From positions 1,922,001 to 1,986,000 of the forward strand of contig NZ_LT703001.1 in assembly GCF_900149705.1 (NCBI RefSeq): 64,000 nucleotides of DNA. Direction: 5' to 3'. The notes below the pieces were generated by a model. That model did not search any database and was not told the DNA's origin. It saw only the letters and a list, made by a program, of their open reading frames with translations. Below, piece after piece: positions 6,650 to 13,874 of the stretch. Source of the stretch: Sphingorhabdus sp. Alg231-15 (GTDB taxonomy: Bacteria > Pseudomonadota > Alphaproteobacteria > Sphingomonadales > Sphingomonadaceae). The stretch's first letter is position 1, and every line of letters begins with the position of its first letter. The position numbers and the translations under genes were made by a program.

Positions 6650-7835
6650 ATTTTATATAACCGGCTTGATGGCAGCCACCATGTTGACGCCTGCGACAGC
6701 GTCCGCCGCAGACCTCGCCCCCAATCTCAATCAGAACACGCGAGCCGTCGCTCCCATAGTTTTTGACAATAACCTCACCGGCAGCGCCGCTCTGCAACGT
6801 GATGGCCGCGGTGAGCGCCGCGCCAATCGTGGCAATCGTGGTGGCAATCGTGAAACACGTCGAGCCAATCGCGGCAATCGCGAGGCGAGACGCGCCAATC
6901 GAGGCAATGGAAATCGCGAAGCCCGTAGAGCCACACGCGCCGAAAATCGTAATAATCGCGGAAGAACGAACGTGATGACCGCGGGCGATCGCGCCGAACG
7001 GCGGCAGCAGCGCCGCACCGTTCGTCAGCAAAATGGCAATGTCGATCGTGATTTTTCTAGCAGCCGCAGCAGAGCCGATGTTGGTCGGTCTAATCGCCAA
7101 GCAAGACGGGATGCTACCCGGCGCAATGGCAACCGTGCAGAACGGCGTGCTATCAGGCGCGGCGATCGCAACCGGGATGGTCGTGTCGACAGGCGCTTTG
7201 ACCGGAACCGCGACGGCCGCATCGATCGCAGGTTCGACCGCAATAATAATGGCCGGGTAGACCGCCGTGTCGATCGCAACCGGGATGGCCGCATAGATCG
7301 GCGTTATCGTGAAAACCGTCGGGCCGCTGCGCGCGGAGACCGCAACCGGGATGGTCGTGTGGACCGGCGCTTTGACCGGAACCGCGACGGCCGGATAGAC
7401 CGGCGCTTTGACCGGAACAATAATGGCCGCGTTGATCGGCGTTATCGGGACGGACGCCGCTATGGCTACCGCAATGACCGTCGGGGTTATCGCAAAGGAT
7501 ATCGCGATGCACGGCGTGACTATCGCAAGTGGAATCGCAGCTGGCGGAACGACCGTCGCTATAACTGGCGGAACTACCGCAAATACAACCGTAACTACTA
7601 TCGGGCAGGTCGCTATTATGCACCCTATCGCGGGCATAACTACCGGCGCTGGAATATCGGTATCTATCTCGGATCAGCCTTCTTCGGATCACGCTATTGG
7701 ATCAACGACCCTTGGCGTTACCGTCTGCCGCCGGCCTATGGTGGCTACCGCTGGGTCCGTTATTATGACGACGTGTTGCTGGTAGACACCTATGACGGGC
7801 GTGTGGTCGATGTGATTTACGATTTCTTCTACTAA
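6642..7835 (+). CDS. arginine-rich repeat protein with RcnB-like C-terminus
   Basis: Exported, extremely basic protein. The signal peptide ends near ATASA (residue 22). Residues 56-100 carry RGN/EARRANRGN repeats. Residues 175-222 and 233-268 hold seven tandem 12-residue units of the form DRNRDGR[VI]DRRF, resembling dockerin/EF-hand Ca-binding loops (D1, N3, D5, G6, I8, D9) but lacking the acidic residue at position 12. Residues about 270-330 are Tyr/Arg-rich. The C-terminus (YRWVRYYDDVLLVDTYDGRVVDVIYDFFY region) matches the RcnB family (PF11776), periplasmic proteins linked to Ni/Co homeostasis. At 397 aa it is far longer than RcnB. ATG at 6642 is in a hairpin with GAGGAG in its loop; a terminator-like hairpin follows at 7861. 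Confidence 0.85.
   Translation: MRLFYITGLMAATMLTPATASAADLAPNLNQNTRAVAPIVFDNNLTGSAALQRDGRGERRANRGNRGGNRETRRANRGNREARRANRGNGNREARRATRAENRNNRGRTNVMTAGDRAERRQQRRTVRQQNGNVDRDFSSSRSRADVGRSNRQARRDATRRNGNRAERRAIRRGDRNRDGRVDRRFDRNRDGRIDRRFDRNNNGRVDRRVDRNRDGRIDRRYRENRRAAARGDRNRDGRVDRRFDRNRDGRIDRRFDRNNNGRVDRRYRDGRRYGYRNDRRGYRKGYRDARRDYRKWNRSWRNDRRYNWRNYRKYNRNYYRAGRYYAPYRGHNYRRWNIGIYLGSAFFGSRYWINDPWRYRLPPAYGGYRWVRYYDDVLLVDTYDGRVVDVIYDFFY
7164..7307 (+). repeat. first block of four 36-bp coding repeats
   Basis: Four consecutive 36-bp units encode DRNRDGR-type dodecapeptides (residues 175-222 of the RcnB-like protein). Nucleotide identity between units is high, for example the recurring GACCGGAACCGCGACGGCCG, which indicates recent tandem duplication rather than codon-level convergence. 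Confidence 0.85.
7338..7445 (+). repeat. second block of three 36-bp coding repeats
   Basis: Three further 36-bp units (residues 233-268) separated from the first block by an 11-residue RENRRAAARG-like spacer. The order of variants (RDG-V, RDG-I, NNG-V) repeats that of the first block, so the whole block was probably duplicated as a unit and one repeat then lost or gained. Confidence 0.85.
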
Positions 7836-7860
7836 GTCAGAAAAACCGGAATCCTTAGGC

Positions 7861-7892
7861 AAGGCCCGTAATCAGAGATGATTGCGGGCCTT
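7861..7892 (+). terminator. hairpin terminator after the RcnB-like gene
   Basis: AAGGCCCGTAATCA (7861-7874) pairs with TGATTGCGGGCCTT (7879-7892) over 14 bp with a single G-U pair and a GAGA tetraloop. Few T residues follow (TTGATCC), so it may need help to terminate, but its position 25 bp after the stop codon fits. Confidence 0.65.
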
Positions 7893-7966
7893 GATCCATA
7901 TTTCCCTTGAAACACCCTGCCGCTCGTCGCACACAGGTAAAAACATCTATAGGGGACGATTGAGAT

Positions 7967-9262
7967 ATGATCCGGCATCTAATTGCAATTGCGGCACTGG
8001 GTATTGCAGCTCCAGCAGTGGCAGCGGAAGAGAAACCGATGACACCGGTCACCATCATCAAAGTCGGCAATCTGATCGCCGATCCGGCCAAAGGTGCTTC
8101 CGGTCCGGCAACGATCACCGTCAGTGGCGGGAAAATTATCGATATTGCCTCGGGGTCTGTGGTGCCTTCCGCACCGGAAAAGCACGTCACCATTGTCGAT
8201 ATGTCTGACAAAACCGTCATGCCCGGCCTCATTGACCTACACGTCCACTTGACCGGCGATCCTGGCGGAGATTTCTGGAAACAGGCCACGGAACCGGCCG
8301 AATGGGGCGTAGTGGTTGGTGCAAAAAATGCTCTGGTTACAGCCAAAGCCGGCTTCACAACCGTTCGCGAAGCAGGTTCTTCGCAATATTCCGCCTTCTC
8401 GCTCCGCAAAGGGACCGCTGAGGGGGTCATTCCTGGGCCACGGATTATCGCCGCGGGTCCCGCCCTCGCGATTGTCGGCGGTCATGGCGATACGACCGGT
8501 TTCAAGGAAGATATTAACGATGCACTGGCTAGCGGCTATAGCTGTACTGGCCCGATACAGTGCGCGGAGAAGGTACGCAAAGCCTCTCGCGCGGGATCGG
8601 ACATTATCAAGATTACCGCAACCGGCGGCGTGCTCTCCCAACAAGGTCGAGGCCTGGAAGCACATTTTACCGATGCGGAAATGACATCCATTGCGGATAC
8701 GGCACATTCGCTTGGCCTGAAAGTCATGGCGCACGCACACGGTGCGCGCGGAATTGAAGCGGCAGCGCGGGCCGGTATCGACACCATTGATCATGGCACT
8801 TTTGCCGATGAAGCCGCGCTCAAAGCGATGAAAGCCAATGGCTCTGCACTCGTCCCCACCCTGATGGCATTCCAGGGCGTGAGCGAGGGATTGGGCAAAG
8901 GCATTTATACGCCCGTTGTCGAGAACAAGATTCGAGAGACATTGGGCAGCGTTGGCAAGGCCGTTACCATGGCGAAAGACATGGGTGTTCCCGTCGCCTT
9001 TGGGACCGACGCCGGCGTATTTGGTCATGGCCGTAACGCGGAAGAGTTTGCGCTAATGGTCCGCCATGGCCTGACACCCCGTGAAGCGGTGATAAGCGCA
9101 ACGACCTTAGCCGCCAAGGTGCTTGGCATGGAAGAGCAAATCGGCCGTCTTGCTACTGGCTATTCGGCTGATCTTATTGCCTTTGATGGCAATCCGCTTG
9201 AGGATGTCACCGTGCTGGAAAATATCGACTGGGTCATGGTTCGCGGCCGGGTGATTGACTAA
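7967..9262 (+). CDS. secreted amidohydrolase, imidazolonepropionase/prolidase-like
   Basis: Metal-dependent hydrolase of the amidohydrolase superfamily (the Xaa-Pro dipeptidase/imidazolonepropionase-like branch), exported by a Sec signal peptide ending near AVAA-E (residue 20). Metal-site motifs are complete: LIDLHVHLTGD (HxH), the candidate carbamylated lysine in DIIKITATGG, HAHGARG, IDHGTF and the aspartate in FGTDAGV. Length 431 aa fits. AGGGG lies 11 nt before the ATG at 7967. It ends 5 bp before a prolyl-4-hydroxylase-like gene, and a secreted DUF885 protein follows, so a role in peptide or proline-derivative use is possible. The substrate cannot be told from sequence. Confidence 0.9.
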   Translation: MIRHLIAIAALGIAAPAVAAEEKPMTPVTIIKVGNLIADPAKGASGPATITVSGGKIIDIASGSVVPSAPEKHVTIVDMSDKTVMPGLIDLHVHLTGDPGGDFWKQATEPAEWGVVVGAKNALVTAKAGFTTVREAGSSQYSAFSLRKGTAEGVIPGPRIIAAGPALAIVGGHGDTTGFKEDINDALASGYSCTGPIQCAEKVRKASRAGSDIIKITATGGVLSQQGRGLEAHFTDAEMTSIADTAHSLGLKVMAHAHGARGIEAAARAGIDTIDHGTFADEAALKAMKANGSALVPTLMAFQGVSEGLGKGIYTPVVENKIRETLGSVGKAVTMAKDMGVPVAFGTDAGVFGHGRNAEEFALMVRHGLTPREAVISATTLAAKVLGMEEQIGRLATGYSADLIAFDGNPLEDVTVLENIDWVMVRGRVID

Positions 9263-9267
9263 GACCT

Positions 9268-9972
9268 ATGAACGCGCCTGCCATCAAGACTAAAGCAACC
9301 CGCAACAACAGCCCCAAGCGACTGGCCGAGATCACTCGGTCCGTTACTGATCGGCTCAATGCCCATCCTCATGTCCAGTGGCTGGAAAGCCCGTATGCAC
9401 AGCTGTTCGTGTGTCAGAATTTTCTGACCGACAAGGATTGTGCGTTATTGATCGACATGATCGATGACCAAGCCGTTCCCTCCAGCCTCTATACCGGAAC
9501 AGAGCGCGATGGTTATCGGACAAGCTATAGCTGCAATGTCAGCGCGCATGACAAGGACATCCAGCGCATCGAGCAATCCATCTGCGACCTCATGGGACTG
9601 GAAAATTCGCATAGCGAGGTCCTGCAAGGGCAACGCTACGAGGTTGGTCAGGAGTTTAAGGATCATCACGATTTCTTTCACGAGACCGAAGACTATTGGA
9701 CCAAGGTTGAAGCGACAAACGGAGGGCAGCGCAGCTGGACCGCCATGGCGTATCTAAATGAACCGGAAGAAGGCGGGGCCACCGCTTTCCCTCAGCTCGA
9801 CTATCAGGTTGAGCCGCGGAAGGGCATGCTGCTGGTGTGGAACAATATGGGACTGGATGGTCGGCCCAATCTCAATACACTGCATGCCGGAACGCCAGTC
9901 GTCAAAGGTACAAAATACATCATCACCAAGTGGTTTCGCCTCAATCGTTGGAAAGGGCGCTGGAAACAGTAA
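9268..9972 (+). CDS. 2OG-Fe(II) oxygenase, prolyl-4-hydroxylase type
   Basis: Iron- and 2-oxoglutarate-dependent dioxygenase with the P4H fold. The Fe-binding HxD is HHD in EFKDHHDFFHE; the distal histidine is in NTLHAGTPV and the 2OG-binding lysine lies in KGTKYIITKWFR. There is no signal peptide, so the product is cytoplasmic. At 234 aa it is close to other bacterial P4H-like proteins. It starts 5 bp after the secreted amidohydrolase and is probably co-transcribed. Targets of bacterial P4H proteins include EF-Tu-like proteins and free or peptidyl proline; none can be assigned here. Confidence 0.92.
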   Translation: MNAPAIKTKATRNNSPKRLAEITRSVTDRLNAHPHVQWLESPYAQLFVCQNFLTDKDCALLIDMIDDQAVPSSLYTGTERDGYRTSYSCNVSAHDKDIQRIEQSICDLMGLENSHSEVLQGQRYEVGQEFKDHHDFFHETEDYWTKVEATNGGQRSWTAMAYLNEPEEGGATAFPQLDYQVEPRKGMLLVWNNMGLDGRPNLNTLHAGTPVVKGTKYIITKWFRLNRWKGRWKQ

Positions 9973-10036
9973 GCACACTTGACTGCACGAGGTTGGGCAA
10001 CGACCGACACAGAATCGAAGATCAACGACCGACTCC

Positions 10037-10065
10037 TTTCGACCAACGACATCGGCAATCGTTGC
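10037..10065 (+). promoter_or_regulatory. candidate LytTR-type site, degenerate second half
   Basis: TTTCGACCAACGACATCGG at 10037 shares its first 14 positions closely with the sites at 123 and 2904. The second half is poor (AATCGTTG, offset 20-21 bp). Related CAACGACCGAC copies occur just upstream at 9998 and 10023. It lies 58-86 bp before the DUF885 start codon. Confidence 0.35.
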
Positions 10066-10122
10066 AGGTGAAACCAAGGCGTGTTAGCCGTGCATAACAG
10101 CTTTTAAAATTAGGGAAATATC

Positions 10123-11970
10123 ATGATCAAAAAGTCTCTTGTTCTCCTTGCGGGTGCGAGTCTGCTGGCCGCCACCTCGGCCGCCCACGCCCACAACGTA
10201 TCCATCGCCAGCACAGCGGCAGCACAAGAGGATACCACCCAAAAGAAAACCGTGCGCGCGACCACAGAGAGTGAAAAGTTAAAGCAGCTTTTCGCACAGA
10301 GTGATGAAGACAGTTTACGGCGCAATCCTATTGGTGGCCTGTTCCGAGGTGACGAGCGCTATGCCGATCGTCTGGGTGACTATATCAGCGACGAATATTT
10401 CGCTGCCGAACTGGCTGCAGAAGAAAAGGAGCTGGCCGCGTTGACGGCGATTGACCGCAGCAAACTGAGTGTCACCGACAAGATTGCCTATGACGTTTTC
10501 ATGCGGAACAAGAAACAGGCGATCAAAGGCATGTCCAAAGAGATTATGGACCTGACCGTTGTCCGCCCGCTCAATCATTTTAGCGGCTTTCACACTTTCT
10601 ACCCAACCTTTGCGTCCGGCAAGGGTGCGGCACCGTTCAAGACGGTCAAAAATTACGAAGACAATCTGAAACGGCATGCCGAGTTTATCACGCTAATCGA
10701 CCGTTCGGTTGGCCGGTTCCGTCAGGGCATGGACAGCGGCGTGGTGGAAACCAAGCTGACTGTTGGCAATGTGGTCGAGCAGCTCGCCACACAAATTGGA
10801 CTGGGCCTCGAAAACAGTCCGTTCATGGCGCCTACCAAAGCATTTCCGGAAGATTTCAGCGAAGCGGACAAAACCCGCTTGACCGCTGAATATGAAGCGA
10901 TGACCACGAAGATATTCGCCTCTTATCAGACCATGCATGATTTCCTGAAAAACGAATATCTGCCGGTCGCCCGCGAAGGCGTTGGCCTGTCTTACATGAA
11001 AGGCGGCGACGTGATGTACAAACATCTCATCGAGGGCACGACAACGCTGCCACTGGAAGCCGACTATATCCATAAACTTGGCGTTAGCGAAGTCGCCCGG
11101 ATCAAGACTGAAATGGAAGCGATTAAAGACGAAGTCGGTTTCAAGGGCACCTTGTCCGAATTTTTCACTCACTTGCGCACCGACCCGAAATTTCACCCGG
11201 AATCCCGTGAGGCTTTGACGCAGGGCTATTATGATCTTGGCAAGGAAGTCGACAAGGTGATCGCGACCCAATTCAAGGTGCTGCCAAAATCTCCTCTTGA
11301 GATCCGCCCTTATGATGAGTCGATTGAAAAGTTTCAGGCCGGCGGTTCTTACCAGAGCGGCACCCCGGACGGTTCGCGTCCCGGCGTATTCTATTTCAAC
11401 GCCTATGATCTGCCGTCCCGCAATACATCCGGCATGACCACGCTCTACCTTCATGAAGGCGCACCCGGTCACCATTTCCAGATTTCGCTGGCACAGGAAA
11501 ATGAGGCTTTACCCAAGTTCATGCGCTTTGGCGGTAATACTGCCTTTGTCGAAGGCTGGGCGCTTTATTCCGAGAAGCTGGGCTTTCCGATGGGAATGTT
11601 CGATGATCCCTACCAGCGTTTCGGCCATCTCGACGACGAAATGCTCCGCGCCATGCGGCTGGTGGTTGATACCGGCCTGCACAGCAAGAAATGGACGCGC
11701 GAACAGGCCATCCAGTACATGCTGGACAATAGCAGCATGGGTAAAACCGATGCGACCGCCGAAGTCGAACGCTATATTGCGATCCCGTCACAGGCACTCG
11801 CCTACAAAATCGGCGCTCTGACCATTCAGCGGCTGAAGAAAAAAGCGCAGGACAGTCTCGGTGACAAATTCGATCCACGCGAGTTTCATGATCAAGTACT
11901 GAACACCGGCTCTTTGCCTATGACCGTGCTGGAGAAGAAAATCGACGACTGGATCGTTACCCAGAGCTAA
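10123..11970 (+). CDS. secreted DUF885 family protein, putative metallopeptidase
   Basis: Exported protein of the DUF885 family, predicted zinc-metallopeptidases. The signal peptide ends near AAHAHN (residue 24). The conserved motif HEGAPGHHFQ lies near residue 445, with the downstream glutamate in AFVEGWALYSEKLG; together these resemble a gluzincin HExxH...E arrangement with altered spacing. The family C-terminal block (PSQALAYKIGALTIQRLKKKA) is present. At 615 aa it is the usual length. GGGA lies about 7 nt before ATG 10123. A LytTR-like element lies upstream, and a strong hairpin separates it from the convergent isochorismatase gene. Substrate unknown. Confidence 0.9.
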   Translation: MIKKSLVLLAGASLLAATSAAHAHNVSIASTAAAQEDTTQKKTVRATTESEKLKQLFAQSDEDSLRRNPIGGLFRGDERYADRLGDYISDEYFAAELAAEEKELAALTAIDRSKLSVTDKIAYDVFMRNKKQAIKGMSKEIMDLTVVRPLNHFSGFHTFYPTFASGKGAAPFKTVKNYEDNLKRHAEFITLIDRSVGRFRQGMDSGVVETKLTVGNVVEQLATQIGLGLENSPFMAPTKAFPEDFSEADKTRLTAEYEAMTTKIFASYQTMHDFLKNEYLPVAREGVGLSYMKGGDVMYKHLIEGTTTLPLEADYIHKLGVSEVARIKTEMEAIKDEVGFKGTLSEFFTHLRTDPKFHPESREALTQGYYDLGKEVDKVIATQFKVLPKSPLEIRPYDESIEKFQAGGSYQSGTPDGSRPGVFYFNAYDLPSRNTSGMTTLYLHEGAPGHHFQISLAQENEALPKFMRFGGNTAFVEGWALYSEKLGFPMGMFDDPYQRFGHLDDEMLRAMRLVVDTGLHSKKWTREQAIQYMLDNSSMGKTDATAEVERYIAIPSQALAYKIGALTIQRLKKKAQDSLGDKFDPREFHDQVLNTGSLPMTVLEKKIDDWIVTQS

Positions 11971-12003
11971 AGCCTCGCCTGTCTCTTGGGCTTTATAATT
12001 TTT

Positions 12004-12040
12004 AGGCGCTCGACAGCTTAGCAATTGCTGTCGAGCGCCT
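12004..12040. terminator. shared terminator between convergent genes
   Basis: AGGCGCTCGACAGC (12004-12017) and GCTGTCGAGCGCCT (12027-12040) form a perfect 14-bp stem with a 9-nt loop. It lies between the stop of the DUF885 gene and that of the isochorismatase gene. Plus-strand T-run is short (CCTTTGCG) and on the minus strand A residues follow, so both directions may rely on stem strength. Confidence 0.75.
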
Positions 12041-12058
12041 TTGCGTATCTGCTGGTCT

Positions 12059-12730
12059 TTATTGAATTGGTGGATGGCCGGTAAGTCCTACCCCTTTGGC
12101 GACTTCGTCAGCATGCTCGGCGGTCGCGAGAAAATTGTTCATCGCAGCATAATATTGCGGCATGTGGTGGGCGAGAAGCGTGCCAATATGGGCGCCGTTG
12201 ACCTGGGTATTGGCACATAACTCTGCAAGCACCGCCACCCAAGTTGTTACTATGGCCCCCGCAGCAGCGAGTCGCTGGGTTGTAATCTCGGTAATCTCTT
12301 TATTGAAATCGGCGCAAGCGTCGATCACAACATAGACTTCATAGCCTTCACGCAGCGCCGAAATCGCAGGGAATGCTGCACAGACTTCGGTAGCGAGACC
12401 GGAGATGACGAGCTTCTTGCGCCCAGTTGCTTGAACCGCTTTTCGCGAGGATTCGTCATTCCAGAAGTTCACAAAGGGTCGATCTATAATTTCGACATCC
12501 GGAAACACTTCGACCAGCTCCGGCATTGTCGGGCCATTGGGTCCAAGCGGCCAGCTCGTCCCCATAATGACCGGGATATCAAATGCCTTTGCTGTCTTTG
12601 CATGACCAAGAATGTTATTCTTCAGGTGCAGCGGCTCCATCGAGGTCAGGAACTGGAATAACCCGACTTGATGATCAATCATGAGAAAGGCACAATTGTC
12701 GGGTGTGAGTTCGGAAGTTGGAAGGGTCAT
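12059..12730 (-). CDS. isochorismatase-family hydrolase, YcaC-like
   Basis: Cysteine hydrolase of the isochorismatase/nicotinamidase superfamily, cytoplasmic. The catalytic aspartate is D19 in FLMIDHQVGLF; the cis-peptide and nucleophile region is KLVISGLATEVCAAFPA, with the active cysteine in EVC. It most resembles the YcaC subgroup of unknown substrate. The start at 12730 (MTLPTS) is preferred over the longer frame because GGAGA lies 9 nt upstream. It is divergent from a LysR gene, with an inverted repeat at 12761-12780, which suggests regulation by that LysR protein. Confidence 0.9.
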   Translation of the reverse strand: MTLPTSELTPDNCAFLMIDHQVGLFQFLTSMEPLHLKNNILGHAKTAKAFDIPVIMGTSWPLGPNGPTMPELVEVFPDVEIIDRPFVNFWNDESSRKAVQATGRKKLVISGLATEVCAAFPAISALREGYEVYVVIDACADFNKEITEITTQRLAAAGAIVTTWVAVLAELCANTQVNGAHIGTLLAHHMPQYYAAMNNFLATAEHADEVAKGVGLTGHPPIQ

Positions 12731-12760
12731 TATGAATATTCTCCATTTCATGAATTGATC

Positions 12761-12780
12761 AACACTGGTTATTGGGTGTT
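12761..12780. promoter_or_regulatory. candidate LysR operator
   Basis: AACAC-N10-GTGTT inverted repeat in the 137-bp space between the divergent isochorismatase and LysR genes. LysR-type regulators usually bind such dyads near their own promoter and that of the divergent target. Confidence 0.45.
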
Positions 12781-12867
12781 AAAGCCCTATATCCACTGTG
12801 GAATATTGACCCTCAGACAGCGGGAAATCCATGAACAGCTTCAGATCGCAGCATTGTTGAAACCGGT

Positions 12868-13773
12868 ATGATCATTGCAGAAATCATCGATGCGCAAGTA
12901 TTGATCGCCCTTGAACGTCACCTCAACTTCAAGGCAGCGGCGGCATCATTACATATGCCGGCAGCCTCTTTCAGTCGGCGCTTACAGAAGATGGAGGAGC
13001 GAGCCGGTGTAAAACTTTTTACGCGGAGCAGCCGGTCAGTGAATACGACCGAGGCCGTTCTGGCAATCTTGGACCATGCCCGGCGTATGGTGGAGGAAGC
13101 GCAGAGCGTAGAAACAATACTGGCGCGCACCTCCGAACGCATAGCAGGAGATTTGAAAGTTACCGCTCCGACAATTTTGGGCCAGGCTTTGCTGGCACCA
13201 GCCATCGGATCGTTCCTTCAAACCTATCCAGAGGTCAATCTCAGCATTGATCTTTCCGACAGAGCTGTCGACTTCATTGCCGAAGGCTTCGATGTCGGCC
13301 TGCGTGTTGGACCGTCGCAGGACCAAAGCCTGATCTCTAAGAATATTGGCATGGTGACGGCTAGCCTCTATGCTTCGGACAGCACGCTTCGCAGTCTCGG
13401 ACCGATTGAGGATATCGGGACGCTTGCCGACAAACCGCTAGCGCTTCTCCATCACGGTATGCGCAGCGCACCATCATTGATCCTGACTGATCAGGCAGGC
13501 GAAAATCACACGATCGATCTGAAACCGCGATTGATCGCGATGAACCCATGGCTACTGATGGCACTTGCAAAGTCGGAGACGATGATCGCAGTTTTGCCGG
13601 ATATATTGGTGGACCGATCGACGGAACCGCCATCCCTTCAACGGATACTCCCGGCCTATTATGCGCGTTCAGTACCCGTTTCCATCGCTTTTCCCTCTCG
13701 CAGACTGATCGCGCCTCATGCGCGCGCCTTCATCGATTTTATGGGAAGGGAGCTTGCAGGCCTCGGCCGTTGA
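12868..13773 (+). CDS. LysR family transcriptional regulator
   Basis: DNA-binding regulator: an N-terminal winged helix-turn-helix (about residues 8-65, LERHLNFKAAAASLHMPAASFSRRLQKMEERAGVKLFTRSSRSV) and a periplasmic-binding-protein-like effector domain (about 92-295). At 301 aa it is a full-length LysR. ATG 12868 lacks a strong Shine-Dalgarno but places the helix-turn-helix correctly. The divergent isochorismatase-family gene is the likely target. The effector is unknown. Confidence 0.93.
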   Translation: MIIAEIIDAQVLIALERHLNFKAAAASLHMPAASFSRRLQKMEERAGVKLFTRSSRSVNTTEAVLAILDHARRMVEEAQSVETILARTSERIAGDLKVTAPTILGQALLAPAIGSFLQTYPEVNLSIDLSDRAVDFIAEGFDVGLRVGPSQDQSLISKNIGMVTASLYASDSTLRSLGPIEDIGTLADKPLALLHHGMRSAPSLILTDQAGENHTIDLKPRLIAMNPWLLMALAKSETMIAVLPDILVDRSTEPPSLQRILPAYYARSVPVSIAFPSRRLIAPHARAFIDFMGRELAGLGR

Positions 13774-13874
13774 GGCGGGAAGATTTTCGAATGAATCGAT
13801 TGATATTCAAAAGTCTCTGTTGCCCGTATAGCCACCCCCGATTAGTGTAATATACAATATAGGGGCAATATTAC

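Noticed and set aside
6648-7637. 329-codon open frame on the minus strand across the RcnB-like gene
   Set aside because: It is the reverse reading of arginine-rich repeats (GCG/CGN codons give few stops). It has no Shine-Dalgarno, no conserved content, and only Val/Ala/Ile/Pro repeats.
12059-12751. Longer start of the isochorismatase gene (MKWRIFI)
   Set aside because: GGAGA is correctly spaced only for the ATG at 12730, and family members begin near that point.
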